Shown here piece after piece: positions 8,344-17,060 of a stretch of DNA of 64,000 bases. Numbering within the stretch: the first letter of the stretch is position 1; each line of letters begins with the position of its first letter. The stretch is from positions 1 through 64,000 of the forward strand of contig CANRMP010000002.1 in NCBI GenBank assembly GCA_947631765.1. The letters run 5' to 3'. Origin of the DNA: an uncultured Clostridia bacterium (GTDB lineage Bacteria; Bacillota; Clostridia; Oscillospirales; CAG-272). Made by a program: the position numbers and the translations under genes. A model generated the notes under the pieces. That model searched no databases, was not told where the DNA came from, and saw nothing but the letters and a program-made list of their open reading frames with translations.

Positions 8344-9195
8344 TTATTTCTCCGACGTTTGCCGGCATATGATTTTGGTTTTTGCAGGGTCTATTTTGTC
8401 TTTTTCAATAATAAGCGTGTCGATGTAATCGGCGCAAATTCTTCCGCTCGAGGGGTTAATCACGCTGTCGATTTTGCCGACAATATCCGCCTCAACAGTC
8501 GAATATTCGAACGCCAAGGTCGTGTTTATCAGCTTGCAGTTTTTCATTGTGAGATTTTCAATATAGCACATGCCCTGAAGACTTTCGACCGTGCAATTAA
8601 TAAGGGTGAGATTTTTCGAATTCCACCCGAGGTACTCGCCCGAAATGAAGCTGTCGCAAACGGTTATATTTTCGCTGTTCCAGAACGCGTCCTTTGAAAG
8701 GAGCTTTGAATTTTTAATTGTCACGTTCCTTGCGCCGTCAAAGGAGTAGTTGCCGTAAAGAGTGAGGTCTGATATTTCCATACTCTCGCTGTTCATTGCA
8801 AAATAATGTCCCTTTGCGACCATATTTTCTATTTTTACCCCCTTGCAGTGCCAAAGAGTCTCGGCGGCGTCGGGAATTGATACATTGCAAAGTGTGAGAT
8901 TTGTGCAGCGCCTGAAATTTTTGGGCGCTTCAACGGCAGAGTCGGCAATATCTATATTTTCGCCGTACCACACGCCGGCGCGCGCCATTTCAAACCAGGT
9001 GCAGCTTCTCACTTTTATATTTTTGGTGTACCAGAGCGGATATTTCCACTTGAACATAGAATTATAAAGCTCTATGTCGCGGCTCTCCTTAAGCGGGGAC
9101 TCCCCGTCGGTAAATATGGTATCGTAAATCTTAAGCGACCTTGCTCCAAACAGCGGGCGCTCACCTGTATAATACTGTCGTTTTATTTCTTCCAT
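8344..9195 (-). CDS. DUF3737 family right-handed beta-helix protein
   Basis: 283 residues made of short repeating beta-strand rungs, each with a pattern like N-[IL]-T-[IVL]-x-[DN]-[CS] (for example NLTLINCTVES and NLTMKNCKLIN). It matches what I know of the DUF3737 family, for which no function is established. No signal peptide or TM segment is seen, so it is probably cytoplasmic. It is the first gene of an operon with the PatB-like lyase, an arrangement I recall from other Firmicutes. Its promoter carries a palindrome between the -35 and -10 boxes, suggesting repression. The ribosome site (AAAGGT) lies rather far from the ATG. Confidence 0.8.
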   Translation of the reverse strand: MEEIKRQYYTGERPLFGARSLKIYDTIFTDGESPLKESRDIELYNSMFKWKYPLWYTKNIKVRSCTWFEMARAGVWYGENIDIADSAVEAPKNFRRCTNLTLCNVSIPDAAETLWHCKGVKIENMVAKGHYFAMNSESMEISDLTLYGNYSFDGARNVTIKNSKLLSKDAFWNSENITVCDSFISGEYLGWNSKNLTLINCTVESLQGMCYIENLTMKNCKLINTTLAFEYSTVEADIVGKIDSVINPSSGRICADYIDTLIIEKDKIDPAKTKIICRQTSEK

Positions 9196-9259
9196 ATTGA
9201 AGTTGTGACCTTTCGTCGTGGTGCTTTTGCGTTTTTGCGGATTTTATTCGCACACCTTC

Positions 9260-9288
9260 AGTATATCATATATTTGATATATTGTCAA
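9260..9288 (-). promoter_or_regulatory. Promoter of the DUF3737-patB operon with an overlapping palindromic operator
   Basis: Read on the minus strand: TTGACA (plus 9283-9288), 17-base spacer, TATACT (plus 9260-9265). A perfect palindrome, TATATCA-N6-TGATATA (plus 9262-9281), fills the spacer, a typical place for a dimeric repressor to block RNA polymerase. Confidence 0.75.
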
Positions 9289-9335
9289 GGAAAAATGCCT
9301 TCTTTTCGGCTTTATGTCGGGATTTTTACATTTAA

Positions 9336-10532
9336 TTATCCTATCCTTCTTGCCTCGATGTAGTATCGCTTGTCGCAGCCCTCGCCCATTGAGAAGGTCT
9401 TTCTCACCAGCGCTCCGTCATTTATTACGGCGGGGAAGAGCTCGTCCTTTTTCATGCCCTCAAATATAAAGCCTACAGTGTCCTTTTCCTTTGAGAGGCG
9501 GACAACCGTATCTATTTCGTGCACGTAATCGACCTTTATTTCGGGATGCTTTCGGCAAAGGCTGTCAATAAAGCGTTGAAGGGTTCCCACAGGCAGGGTG
9601 GAGAGCGGTCGAAGGGATATTTTTTGCTCCCTGCCGCTATAAAGCATACTAAAGGTCTGCCCGTCCTTGCACTCAAGCGTGCCGAAAAAGTCTTGAAGCT
9701 CGCAAAGCAGCGTTTCGGGACCTATGCCGAAAAGCACTCTGTAGATAGGCTCAAAGGTGAGCGACGGGTCGTGAATGTTTACCACCTCGCAAAGGGCATA
9801 GCGGTTAAGTGAGGTCGGGTTTTTAAGATAACATTCCTTTGCGGCGGCAAGCGAGTGATTGCCGTCCCCCACCGCAAAGAGCAGGGGGGCATCTCCTGTG
9901 GCAAGCGCGTCAAGGCGGTCACAGGTGCGGCTTATTTCCTCATTTGTCAGCGAGTACCCCGCAATATGCCCGCCGCCCTGCATAAGCTCAAAATCGTACA
10001 GCTTTTCAAAGGTCTCTTTTTTAACGCCAAGCGCGCCCATTACCGTGTTTTTCGGGTCGTCTATAAGAAGCATGATGTGCGGCAGCTCAAGCACTGCCCC
10101 CGAACGTATGTAAACTCTCGGGGGAAGGCGCTCGGGAACCGTCTCCTCGGTGGCGCGAATGGGGGTTTTTGCGCCCTTTTTGTAGTCGTATTTTTCAAGA
10201 TCCACGGCAAGCAAAAGCCCGTGCCGAATTTGCCCGTTTTTCTGCTTTCTTTCGATATAGATCATAGTATCTTTTAGCTCTCTGAAAATTCCGCTCTCAA
10301 GATAGCTTGACATATTTTTATTGATTTCTTCGATTTTTTTGTCGTTATTGTCCGAAAGATAAATTTCGGGCAGAATGAGGCGCAGGGAGGAGGGAGACTC
10401 CCCGACAATTCTTTCGCACTCCTCCCAGTACGTGCGGTCGCTTGTAAATTGATCGCAGGCGACAACCGCCCATTTTTCAAAAGCTTTTTTGGGAATAAGT
10501 ATATCTGCGGCACAAAATGCGTTGGTTTTCAT
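9336..10532 (-). CDS. DUF1015 family protein
   Basis: 398 residues matching the DUF1015 family, conserved in many anaerobes; no role is assigned here. Characteristic segments are CDQFTSDRTYWEE near the start, RATEETVPERLPPR in the middle, and FAVGDGNHSLAAAKE, a Gly/Asp/His cluster suggestive of an active or metal site. No signal peptide. It begins 40 bases after the ABC transporter gene and is probably cotranscribed with it. The ribosome site is a weak AAAGG. Its own terminator is not obvious; the next promoter on this strand lies in the gap downstream. Confidence 0.8.
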   Translation of the reverse strand: MKTNAFCAADILIPKKAFEKWAVVACDQFTSDRTYWEECERIVGESPSSLRLILPEIYLSDNNDKKIEEINKNMSSYLESGIFRELKDTMIYIERKQKNGQIRHGLLLAVDLEKYDYKKGAKTPIRATEETVPERLPPRVYIRSGAVLELPHIMLLIDDPKNTVMGALGVKKETFEKLYDFELMQGGGHIAGYSLTNEEISRTCDRLDALATGDAPLLFAVGDGNHSLAAAKECYLKNPTSLNRYALCEVVNIHDPSLTFEPIYRVLFGIGPETLLCELQDFFGTLECKDGQTFSMLYSGREQKISLRPLSTLPVGTLQRFIDSLCRKHPEIKVDYVHEIDTVVRLSKEKDTVGFIFEGMKKDELFPAVINDGALVRKTFSMGEGCDKRYYIEARRIG

Positions 10533-10572
10533 ATTTTAGCCTTTCTTTTTAAGTTTTGTGCGGGGAAAAGGG

Positions 10573-12612
10573 TTAACGCGGGCGAGGAGGCAGTCCTTCA
10601 CCCGGTTGTCCGAAGGGGCGAGGCGGTCGCCCGCCGTGAGGAGGTCGCTCCGAATCGCCTCTCTCCTCGTCGTCGGAGGCTGAATTTTGCTCCGAGTTTA
10701 AAATATACCTGCTTGCTTGGGTGGAGAAGAGCTCAAAATATCTTCCCCTCTTTTCCATTAGCGAACGGTGGTCGCCTATCTCGACGATTTTACCGCCCTC
10801 AAGCACTATAATTTTGTTTGCGGTCGTCGCGCTTGAAAGACGGTGCGAGATAAACAGGGTGGTTTTGTCCTTTCTCAAAGTGTCAAATTGGTTGAAAATC
10901 TCCTGCTCCGCCATCGGGTCAAGCGAGGCAGTCGGCTCGTCAAGAATTAATATGTCGCTGTCGCTGTAAAAGGCGCGGGCAATTGAGAGCTTTTGCCACT
11001 GACCGATGGAGAGCTCCACCCCGTTTGGCTCAAAGTAGCGCATCAGAGGAGTTTCATACCTGTCGGGAAGCGCGTTTATAAATTCGGCGGCGCCCGACCG
11101 AGCGGCGGCTGACTCAATTCCGTCTTTGGTGTGCTCCTTGTTTATCTGCCCGAACTCTATATTTTCCGCAACCGAGACGGCGTACTTTCCGAAATCCTGA
11201 AAAATAATTCCGAACAGCCCGTAAAGCTCTGTCGGGTCGTACTCCTTAATGTTGTAGCCGTCAAGGTAAATCTCCCCCTCGGTGGGGTCGTAAAGGCGGG
11301 TAAGCAGCTTAATAAGAGTCGTCTTTCCCGCGCCGTTAAGTCCGACAAGCACGGCGGTGTCTCCCGCCTCGAGCCTTAAATTGATGTTTGAAAGCACCTT
11401 TCTTTCACTCTGAGGGTAACAAAAGCTGACGTTTTTAAATTCAATCGTGTGCCCTATGTGGTGAGTGACCGCACGCGGGGGGTTAAGCGTCGGGACGATT
11501 TTTTTCTCCTCGTTCATAAAGAGAATCATGTTGTCTATAAAGAGCGTGCCCTCGTATATTGAGGAAATTGTGTTTATAAAGCTCGAAACGCCGTTTGAAA
11601 TTGAGTTGAGCGCGCCGGTATACAGGGAATAAAGTCCGATTTCGGCGATATTTCCCGTCCTTACGCCGTTTGCAATGTACAAAAACAGCAGGCAGTTTAC
11701 GGCGGTTGTTACAAGCGAAATTGAAATACTCCACGCGCCCTCGGCAAGCACAAGCTTTTTTATGCCCGCAAAGTACTTTTTAAACACTTCGCGGTAACGC
11801 CCGATTAGGGTGTCGGCAAGCCTGAAAAGCTTAATTTCCTTGACAAGGTCCTTGTTTACCGTCGTGTCAGAATAGTAGCTCAGCTGTCTTCTGTCCTTGC
11901 TTCTCCTTCTCATGTAGAGAAAATTCTTTCTTCTAAAGCGCATACTGATGGTTGCCGACGGTGCGGAAAGCAGTATTACGACTATAGGCATCCACCAGGC
12001 AAGGGCTCCCAAAATTGCGATAAATGAAATAACGCTGATAAGAGTCGAGACGACAGAGAAGGTCGAGCGCAAAACGTTAATAGGGCGCATACCGGCCTCG
12101 CGGTTGGCGTTTTCAAGGCGCTCGTAAAAGTCGGGCATGTCGAAGGAGGCAAGGTCAACCTCCTTCGCCTTGTTCATAATTTTAACCTTGATGTGATTTG
12201 TGACAATTTCGCCCGAAATATTCGTTATAATCTGATTTACCTGGTTTACAAGGTTGACAAAAAACAAATATGCAAATTGCAAAATCAGCGGCAAAAATAT
12301 AAACTCGGGGTCGCAGGGAGCGCCGGTGGTTGCAAATATTACAATAGCCTCTGCAAGCTTTGTCATAAGATTTGCAGAAATCAGAGAGCCTACAACAGGC
12401 GTAATGCCGTTAAAAAACGCCATGAACATCATGAGCAGCAAAAGTGAAGGCTTTGCCTCCCACACAAGCCGCGCTATGTAGAAAAGCCGCGAGAAAAACT
12501 TGCTCATAACGTTTTTAAGATATGTCGGCACCTCTTTTAGCGACTCGGGGCGCGGCTCTTTCAGCTTGTCGCGCATGTCGGCATTCGGGGGAGGACCGTA
12601 TCCGGGACCCAT
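10573..12612 (-). CDS. ABC exporter, fused permease and ATPase
   Basis: Half-transporter of 679 residues: an exporter-type membrane domain (about residues 50-350, some six helices) and a nucleotide-binding domain (about 390-630). Walker A is GLNGAGKTT, the Q-loop lies in IIFQDFGKY, the signature is LSIGQWQKLSIARA, Walker B is ILILDEPTASLD, and the switch histidine is in FISHRLS. Both ends are unusual: a Gly/Pro start (MGPGYGPPP) and a Pro/Arg-rich tail (PPHGGRPPRPFGQPGEG). It should act as a homodimer, or with a partner not present here. AAGGCGGTGAT precedes the ATG. Substrate unknown; drug, peptide or lipid export are all possible. Followed by the DUF1015 gene. Confidence 0.9.
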   Translation of the reverse strand: MGPGYGPPPNADMRDKLKEPRPESLKEVPTYLKNVMSKFFSRLFYIARLVWEAKPSLLLLMMFMAFFNGITPVVGSLISANLMTKLAEAIVIFATTGAPCDPEFIFLPLILQFAYLFFVNLVNQVNQIITNISGEIVTNHIKVKIMNKAKEVDLASFDMPDFYERLENANREAGMRPINVLRSTFSVVSTLISVISFIAILGALAWWMPIVVILLSAPSATISMRFRRKNFLYMRRRSKDRRQLSYYSDTTVNKDLVKEIKLFRLADTLIGRYREVFKKYFAGIKKLVLAEGAWSISISLVTTAVNCLLFLYIANGVRTGNIAEIGLYSLYTGALNSISNGVSSFINTISSIYEGTLFIDNMILFMNEEKKIVPTLNPPRAVTHHIGHTIEFKNVSFCYPQSERKVLSNINLRLEAGDTAVLVGLNGAGKTTLIKLLTRLYDPTEGEIYLDGYNIKEYDPTELYGLFGIIFQDFGKYAVSVAENIEFGQINKEHTKDGIESAAARSGAAEFINALPDRYETPLMRYFEPNGVELSIGQWQKLSIARAFYSDSDILILDEPTASLDPMAEQEIFNQFDTLRKDKTTLFISHRLSSATTANKIIVLEGGKIVEIGDHRSLMEKRGRYFELFSTQASRYILNSEQNSASDDEERGDSERPPHGGRPPRPFGQPGEGLPPRPR

Positions 12613-12721
12613 AACATCACCGCCTTTTAAAAGTTAAAATAAATACATAAACAGAATACCATAAAATTATTTCCAAACAATGAATTTTTGATATTTATTG
12701 AATTTTAATATATTATAAGAG

Positions 12722-12750
12722 TTGACATTAAGCCGAAAAAATGATAAACT
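12722..12750 (+). promoter_or_regulatory. Promoter for the GH76 lipoprotein gene
   Basis: TTGACA at 12722-12727, 17-base spacer, TAAACT at 12745-12750. The 180-base gap to the divergent ABC gene must also hold the minus-strand promoter; a weak TTGTTT-N16-TATTCT candidate is visible there. Confidence 0.65.
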
Positions 12751-12791
12751 AAGTTAAGAGAATATTTCCGCGTTCGCGGAGAACGGAGAAA

Positions 12792-14096
12792 ATGTGCAAA
12801 ATGAAAAATACCCTTGTTAAAGTTGTGTCAGGTATTCTTGCCTGCCTTATGCTTGTGCCGGCGGCGGCGTCCTGCAAGTCGGGCAGTGACAGTAAAAATA
12901 CCACAGCTGCCGAGGAAAACACTCTCCCGCGAGACACAGCCTCACTGCTTGCCGCAAGCGTTTACGCCGCGGACGGGCTTGACTACGCGCTAAAAACAAT
13001 AGAGAAGTACTACGACAAGCGCACAAGCACGGTAAAGCGCGCGCTGAGAAACTCAAACGCCGCCGAGATTTGGTACGTTGCCGCATTTGTCGAAATGCTG
13101 ACAGAGGCTTACAAGCTGTACCCCGACAACGAGACTATAAAGACATACTACATAGACGCGCTTGATAAATGCCTGCCGCAATACGAGGTCAAAAGCGCCA
13201 TGATAAAGAACCCGAAAAAGACCTATCTCAGACAGACCTATTACAACGCGGGAAGAGGGAGCAGCGGCGACTTCTATTACGACGACAACGCGTGGATCTG
13301 CTATCAGTTTATCGAGGCTTATGAGCTGCTCGGGGATGAAAAATACCTTATAAAGGCGGAAAAATTGCTTGAATTTCTCTGGACCGGCTGGAGAATCGAC
13401 GGAGGCGGGATCTATTGGGACAAGACCTTCGGCGGCATTGCGGTCTGCGCTACGTCTCCTATCGCCACCTGCCATTTAAGGCTGTATATGCTGACAGAAA
13501 AGCAGGAATATCTTGATAAGGCAATACAGGCTTACGATTGGCTCAATGAAAACGTAAAGGGCACGAACAATCTGTACTACGCCGGAATCGGTGACAACTG
13601 GCAGCCCTCATACGACCAAGGCACAATGCTTATAAACAGCTCGCTTCTTTATAAAATAACCGGAGACGAAAAGTACTTCAAGAACGCCAGAAGCCTTTCA
13701 AACGCGGTTTTAAATCACTGCATTGAGGTTTCGGGCTCAAGAGGGAATATAACGGCAAAGCTCAAAACCAACCCTTATTACTGCCCCTGGAGCTTCGGGT
13801 GGCTGCTCCGCGGAATAATGGCGTTTTACGACGTCAGCAAGACCAAGAGCGAATCCTTTATGGTTTATTTTAAAATGATTATGGACGCAAGGCGGGGAAT
13901 TGTCAATAAGAACGACCAATACGACCCGTATCTCGGAACAGGCTGCATGGACTGGCTTGGCGACGGCAAAACCTTCTCCTCTGACGACGTTGTCATAATG
14001 CCGTCGGGCTACTCCACAATGCTGCTGCTTATCGCAAGCTTTGACGTTTTCCAAAGCGAGGACGCGCTCGAAGCGCTGAACGGCACCGAGGCATGA
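12792..14096 (+). CDS. Glycoside hydrolase family 76-like lipoprotein
   Basis: 434 residues with a signal peptide ending AAASC (lipoprotein) and an all-alpha (alpha/alpha)6-barrel-type domain. YYDDNAWICY (about residues 157-166) has the paired aspartates that act as nucleophile and acid/base in GH76 alpha-1,6-mannanases. WRIDGGGIYWDK and YDQGTMLINSSLLYK are two other recurring GH76 segments. It would cut alpha-mannan-type glycans at the cell surface; the exact linkage is an inference. Either ATG 12792 or ATG 12801 could start it: two GGAG sites lie upstream, and the one at 12778-12781 suits the first. It converges with the lipoprotein array that ends at 14339 and lacks that array's GTTCATA motifs. 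Confidence 0.85.
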   Translation: MCKMKNTLVKVVSGILACLMLVPAAASCKSGSDSKNTTAAEENTLPRDTASLLAASVYAADGLDYALKTIEKYYDKRTSTVKRALRNSNAAEIWYVAAFVEMLTEAYKLYPDNETIKTYYIDALDKCLPQYEVKSAMIKNPKKTYLRQTYYNAGRGSSGDFYYDDNAWICYQFIEAYELLGDEKYLIKAEKLLEFLWTGWRIDGGGIYWDKTFGGIAVCATSPIATCHLRLYMLTEKQEYLDKAIQAYDWLNENVKGTNNLYYAGIGDNWQPSYDQGTMLINSSLLYKITGDEKYFKNARSLSNAVLNHCIEVSGSRGNITAKLKTNPYYCPWSFGWLLRGIMAFYDVSKTKSESFMVYFKMIMDARRGIVNKNDQYDPYLGTGCMDWLGDGKTFSSDDVVIMPSGYSTMLLLIASFDVFQSEDALEALNGTEA

Positions 14097-14107
14097 ATTA
14101 ATATTGA

Positions 14108-14320
14108 CTTAGGGGGCTTTTTGAAAAAAGTCCCTAAGAAATTGCAAAAACTTTTAAAAAATAATAGTTAGCTTTAGAGCAATATCACCGTGCGGAGTAA
14201 CTGTCCGCTTGATATTTATGCACAAGCGCTCAAAAACCCGACCGATGAGAAATTTTCGGTCGGGTTTTTTAGTAAAAGTTTTTGAAGGTTTTAGGGGACT
14301 TTTTTCAAAAAGTCCCCTAA
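14108..14320. repeat. Nested inverted-repeat element between converging genes
   Basis: Two related arms of about 50 bases lie in opposite orientation. The left (from 14108) and right (to 14320) each contain a GGGGACTTTTTGAAAAAAGTCCCC-like hairpin, followed inwards by a CAAAAACTTTT stretch. Between them are a TATCA...TGATA stem enclosing GCGGA...TCCGC (about 14174-14216) and the terminator at 14237-14270. No ORF is present. It looks like a small non-autonomous palindromic element used as a terminator. Confidence 0.55.
14237..14270. terminator. Bidirectional terminator for GH76 and the last array lipoprotein
   Basis: CCCGACCGA (14237-14245) pairs with TCGGTCGGG (14256-14264) with T-runs on both strands. 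The flanking palindromes at 14108-14138 and 14291-14320 may add further stops. Confidence 0.85.
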
Positions 14321-14338
14321 ATTGATAATTAATTTCAC

Positions 14339-15040
14339 TCAGCTTATAGCTATAGCCGAAAGGGAAACGTTTCCGCTTCCTTCAGTGAAGAATCTTATGC
14401 CGATGGAGTCGCCGCCTTCATACTTTGAAAGGTCAATGGTTATAATGCCGATTTGAGCTTCGCCGTTAGCGGAGAAGAGGTTCATACTGCCGAGCTCTGA
14501 TTCCTCAGCGTCGTAGATAGTGAGAATGTTTGTTGAGTTCCATGCGCCGACAAAGAATTTAATAGTTGAGCAGCCCTCAAGGTCGGTAATTATCAAATCG
14601 ATGTAGTTTGTGGCATTCTTTCCGTTTGTTGTCGATTCCATAACCTCGGTTGTTGTGCCGTCAGTCCAGGATATAGTAGCCTTGTTGTCGTCGTGGTTTT
14701 GTCCGCCGTCGAAGCTGATGTCTCCGATTCTGTCGGTTGCGTCCTTCTTCTGATCGCCGACCTCGGCGTAGTATTCCCAATAGATAGTACCTTCTGCCGT
14801 GAGGTCAAAATTATCTGTAAAGGGCTGATTGACGTCGACCATGCCTTCGGGGATTCCGGGAGGCTCTGGGTCGGTATTGCCTTCATCGGAGCTTGAAGAA
14901 GATGAAGGAGTTGTTACTGCCGGTTTTGCGGTATTACTTGTGGTTGTTTGTGAGCCGTTGCCCGAGCCCGAGCAGGAAAGAGCTGCAGCCGCAACCATGA
15001 GTATTGCCATAACAAGGGCGAGAAGCTTTAGATTTTTCAT
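14339..15040 (-). CDS. Array lipoprotein 1: signal peptide, Ser/Thr linker and GH31-type C-terminal module
   Basis: 233 residues. The signal peptide ends ALSC, so Cys23 is probably lipidated. A Ser/Thr/Pro linker runs to about residue 60; the rest is one beta-rich module. It opens with the block FDLTAEGTIYWEYY, has a central TISWTDGTTTEV, then STIKFFVGAWNSTN, and ends with VSLSAIAIS at the C-terminus. The same blocks occur in three neighbouring genes and at the end of the GH31 enzyme (18381-22181). The opening resembles a 'LTxEGTxDWxxWG' type found attached to extracellular enzymes, so carbohydrate binding is plausible but unproven. It has its own GTTCATA-type promoter. Ribosome site AAAGGTG. 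No catalytic motif is seen. Confidence 0.8.
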   Translation of the reverse strand: MKNLKLLALVMAILMVAAAALSCSGSGNGSQTTTSNTAKPAVTTPSSSSSSDEGNTDPEPPGIPEGMVDVNQPFTDNFDLTAEGTIYWEYYAEVGDQKKDATDRIGDISFDGGQNHDDNKATISWTDGTTTEVMESTTNGKNATNYIDLIITDLEGCSTIKFFVGAWNSTNILTIYDAEESELGSMNLFSANGEAQIGIITIDLSKYEGGDSIGIRFFTEGSGNVSLSAIAIS

Positions 15041-15089
15041 GTTTTCACCTTTCTTTTTATTGGATTGAATGATCCATTAATTTACCTTT

Positions 15090-15143
15090 ATTATACACGA
15101 CTTTATGAACTCGTTATGACTTTTGTATTATCTTGGTATGAAC
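15090..15143 (-). promoter_or_regulatory. Array-type promoter: two GTTCATA repeats 33 bp apart upstream of TATAAT
   Basis: On the minus strand, GTTCATA (plus 15137-15143), 26 bases, GTTCATA (plus 15104-15110), 8 bases, TATAAT (plus 15090-15095). The -35 position has no TTGACA-like sequence. The layout matches those at 17007-17060 and 18295-18348. Confidence 0.7.
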
Positions 15144-15257
15144 GTCGATATTTTCGGCAGGTTATACAAAGAAGGGGCAAATATGTCGGAATTTGTACGC
15201 CCCGATTATGCGATATTTCGCAAAAAATGCAAAATCACACAAAAGCCACATAAAGTG

Positions 15258-15402
15258 GAATGAAGCGCCGCTTTGCAGCATGAAAAATGAAGCATTGCCT
15301 TTGGCAATAATAATCGCGTGCGCACAGCGCGCGCACCACGTAACATTTGACCGCCGCGCTATGCACGGATGGCAAATATCATTAGCGAAGCGACATCATT
15401 TC
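15258..15402. repeat. Mosaic palindromic repeat, copy 1
   Basis: String of small hairpins joined by ATGAA and ATCATT linkers, containing AATGAAGCATTGCCT, TTGGCAA and TTGACCGCCGCGC, and closing with ATCATTAGCGAAGCGA. It aligns in the same orientation with 17350-17500. No coding potential. With the terminator and promoter it accounts for the 412-base gap between lipoprotein genes. Confidence 0.65.
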
Positions 15403-15406
15403 AAAT

Positions 15407-15436
15407 TAAAAAACCGGAGCAAAATGCTCCGGTTTT
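15407..15436 (-). terminator. Terminator of the two-gene lipoprotein unit
   Basis: AAAACCGGAGC (15410-15420) pairs with GCTCCGGTTTT (15426-15436). On the minus strand the stem is followed by a T-run. Confidence 0.88.
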
Positions 15437-15452
15437 GAAAAATTCATAAAAC

Positions 15453-16175
15453 TCAGCTGATTGTTATTGCGGTCATGGAAACGTTGCTTCCGTCGGGAGT
15501 AAATCTGACACCGAGCTTGGTTCCTTCATATTTTGAAAGGTCAAGTGTGACGATACCGATTTGAGCGTCGCTTTCGCAAGTGAAGAGGTCCATGCTGCCG
15601 ATCACATTTTCATCCTCGTCATAGAGTTCAATAACTATGGTTGCCTGATATGCGCCGACAAAGAATTTAATAGTCGAGCAGTCTGTAAGATCTGTAAAGG
15701 TAAGGTCAATAGAGGTGGAGGCGTTCCTTCCGCTTCTGAGTGGTTCTTCCATGGTTGCGGTGAGTGTACCGTCATTCCATGTAACGGTAGCCTTATTGTC
15801 GTAGTGGAACGAACCGCCCTGGAAATCAACCTCGCCTATACGGTCGGTTGCATCCTTCTTTTGGTCGTCGATTGCGCCCCAGTACTCACCAAAGTACTCC
15901 CAATAGATTGTGCCCTCGGTAGTGAGGTCAAAATTATCGGTAAATGGCTGATTGACGGTGATCATGCCCTCGGGAATTCCGGGAGTCGAAGGCTCTTCGG
16001 TGTTTCCTTCCTCGCTTGAGCTTGAGCTTGAAGACTGAGGAGCGGTAGTTGCAGCGGTGTTTGAGCTGCCCGGGGTAGTGGTTGATTTGCTGTCATTTGA
16101 ACCTGTGCAGGAGAAGGCAACAGCCGCTACCATGAGTATAGCCATTATAAGGGATAGAAGTCTTAGATTTTTCAT
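15453..16175 (-). CDS. Array lipoprotein 2
   Basis: 240 residues, same plan as its neighbours: signal peptide MKNLRLLSLIMAILMVAAVA ending AFSC, a Ser/Thr/Glu linker, then the module with DLTTEGTIYWEYF, VTWNDGTLTATM, STIKFFVGAYQAT and the end VSMTAITIS. It is closest to array lipoprotein 3; both have the longer GEY-x-GAIDDQKKDATDRIG insertion after the YWEY block. I set the start at the Met at 16175; an upstream in-frame codon (16208) would add a basic stretch before the signal peptide and skip the AAAGG ribosome site. It lies 68 bases after lipoprotein 3 with no terminator between, so they are probably cotranscribed. Confidence 0.8.
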   Translation of the reverse strand: MKNLRLLSLIMAILMVAAVAFSCTGSNDSKSTTTPGSSNTAATTAPQSSSSSSSEEGNTEEPSTPGIPEGMITVNQPFTDNFDLTTEGTIYWEYFGEYWGAIDDQKKDATDRIGEVDFQGGSFHYDNKATVTWNDGTLTATMEEPLRSGRNASTSIDLTFTDLTDCSTIKFFVGAYQATIVIELYDEDENVIGSMDLFTCESDAQIGIVTLDLSKYEGTKLGVRFTPDGSNVSMTAITIS

Positions 16176-16243
16176 GTTTAACCTTTCTTTTTTTGATTGA
16201 ATAATCAATTAATTTACCTTCATTTAGAAAATAGTTGAAAAAC

Positions 16244-16957
16244 TCAGCTTATTGTAATAGCGGTAAGCGAGACGTTATTTCCGTCGGGAGTAAATCCGAC
16301 GCCGAGCTTTGTTCCTTCAAATTTTGAAAGGTCAATTGTAACTATAGCGATTTGTGCATCGCTTTCGCAAGAGAAGAGGCTCATGTATCCGATTTCGTTA
16401 TCCTCTTCGTCATAGAGGTGAATGACCATGGTTGCCTGAAATGCGCCGACAAAGAATTTAATAGTCGAGCAGCCCGAAAGGTCGGTAAAGGTAAGATTTA
16501 TGGAGCCGGTTGCGTTCTTTCCGGTTCTGAGCTCTTCCATTACAGGGGTATTTGTACCGTCAGTCCAAGTAACGGGAGCCTTGTTGTCGTAGTGCGTCTG
16601 TCCGCCCTCGAAATCAACCGGTCCGATTCTGTCGGTTGCATCCTTCTTTTGGTCGTCGATTGCGCCGTAGTACTCGCCGTAATACTCCCAATAGATTGTG
16701 CCGACTTCCGTGAGGTTAAAAGGATCGGTAATGGGAAAATCATAGCTGATCATGCCCTCGGGGATTCCGGGAAGTTCGGGTTCTTCGTTGTTTTCATCCT
16801 CGCTTGAGCTTGATGACTGAGGAGCAGTGGTTCCGGCGTTGTTTGAGCTGCCCGGGGTAGTGGTTGATTTGCTGTTATCCGAACCTGTGCAGGAGAAGGC
16901 AACAGCAGCTACCATGAGTATTGCCATTACAAGGGCAAGAAGTCTTAAATGTTTCAT
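16244..16957 (-). CDS. Array lipoprotein 3
   Basis: 237 residues. Signal peptide MKHLRLLALVMAILMVAAVA with AFSC, then a Ser/Thr linker with an acidic end (SSEDENNEEPELPG). The module follows: NLTEVGTIYWEYY, DQKKDATDRIG, APVTWTDGTNTPV, STIKFFVGAFQAT, and VSLTAITIS at the C-terminus. First gene of a two-gene unit with lipoprotein 2, read from the array-type promoter at 17007-17060. Ribosome site GAAAGGAAA. Near-identity with lipoprotein 2 around DDQKKDATDRIG indicates recent duplication. Expected location is the outer face of the membrane; ligand unknown. Confidence 0.8.
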   Translation of the reverse strand: MKHLRLLALVMAILMVAAVAFSCTGSDNSKSTTTPGSSNNAGTTAPQSSSSSEDENNEEPELPGIPEGMISYDFPITDPFNLTEVGTIYWEYYGEYYGAIDDQKKDATDRIGPVDFEGGQTHYDNKAPVTWTDGTNTPVMEELRTGKNATGSINLTFTDLSGCSTIKFFVGAFQATMVIHLYDEEDNEIGYMSLFSCESDAQIAIVTIDLSKFEGTKLGVGFTPDGNNVSLTAITIS

Positions 16958-17006
16958 ATGTTTTCCTTTCTTTTTTCGGATATTATTTATCCGATATATT
17001 AATTTT

Positions 17007-17060
17007 ATTATACATAAATTTATGAACGTATTGTGTCGAAAGCGTTAGTAGATAATGAAC
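17007..17060 (-). promoter_or_regulatory. Array-type promoter of the lipoprotein 3-2 unit
   Basis: On the minus strand, GTTCATT (plus 17054-17060), 26 bases, GTTCATA (plus 17021-17027), 8 bases, TATAAT (plus 17007-17012). The first heptamer differs from consensus only in its last base. Confidence 0.68.

Noticed and set aside
14174-14216. Riboswitch or RNA gene in the GH76 downstream region
   Set aside because: It lies after, not before, genes and inside a palindromic element; kept only as a low-confidence possibility in the repeat entry.
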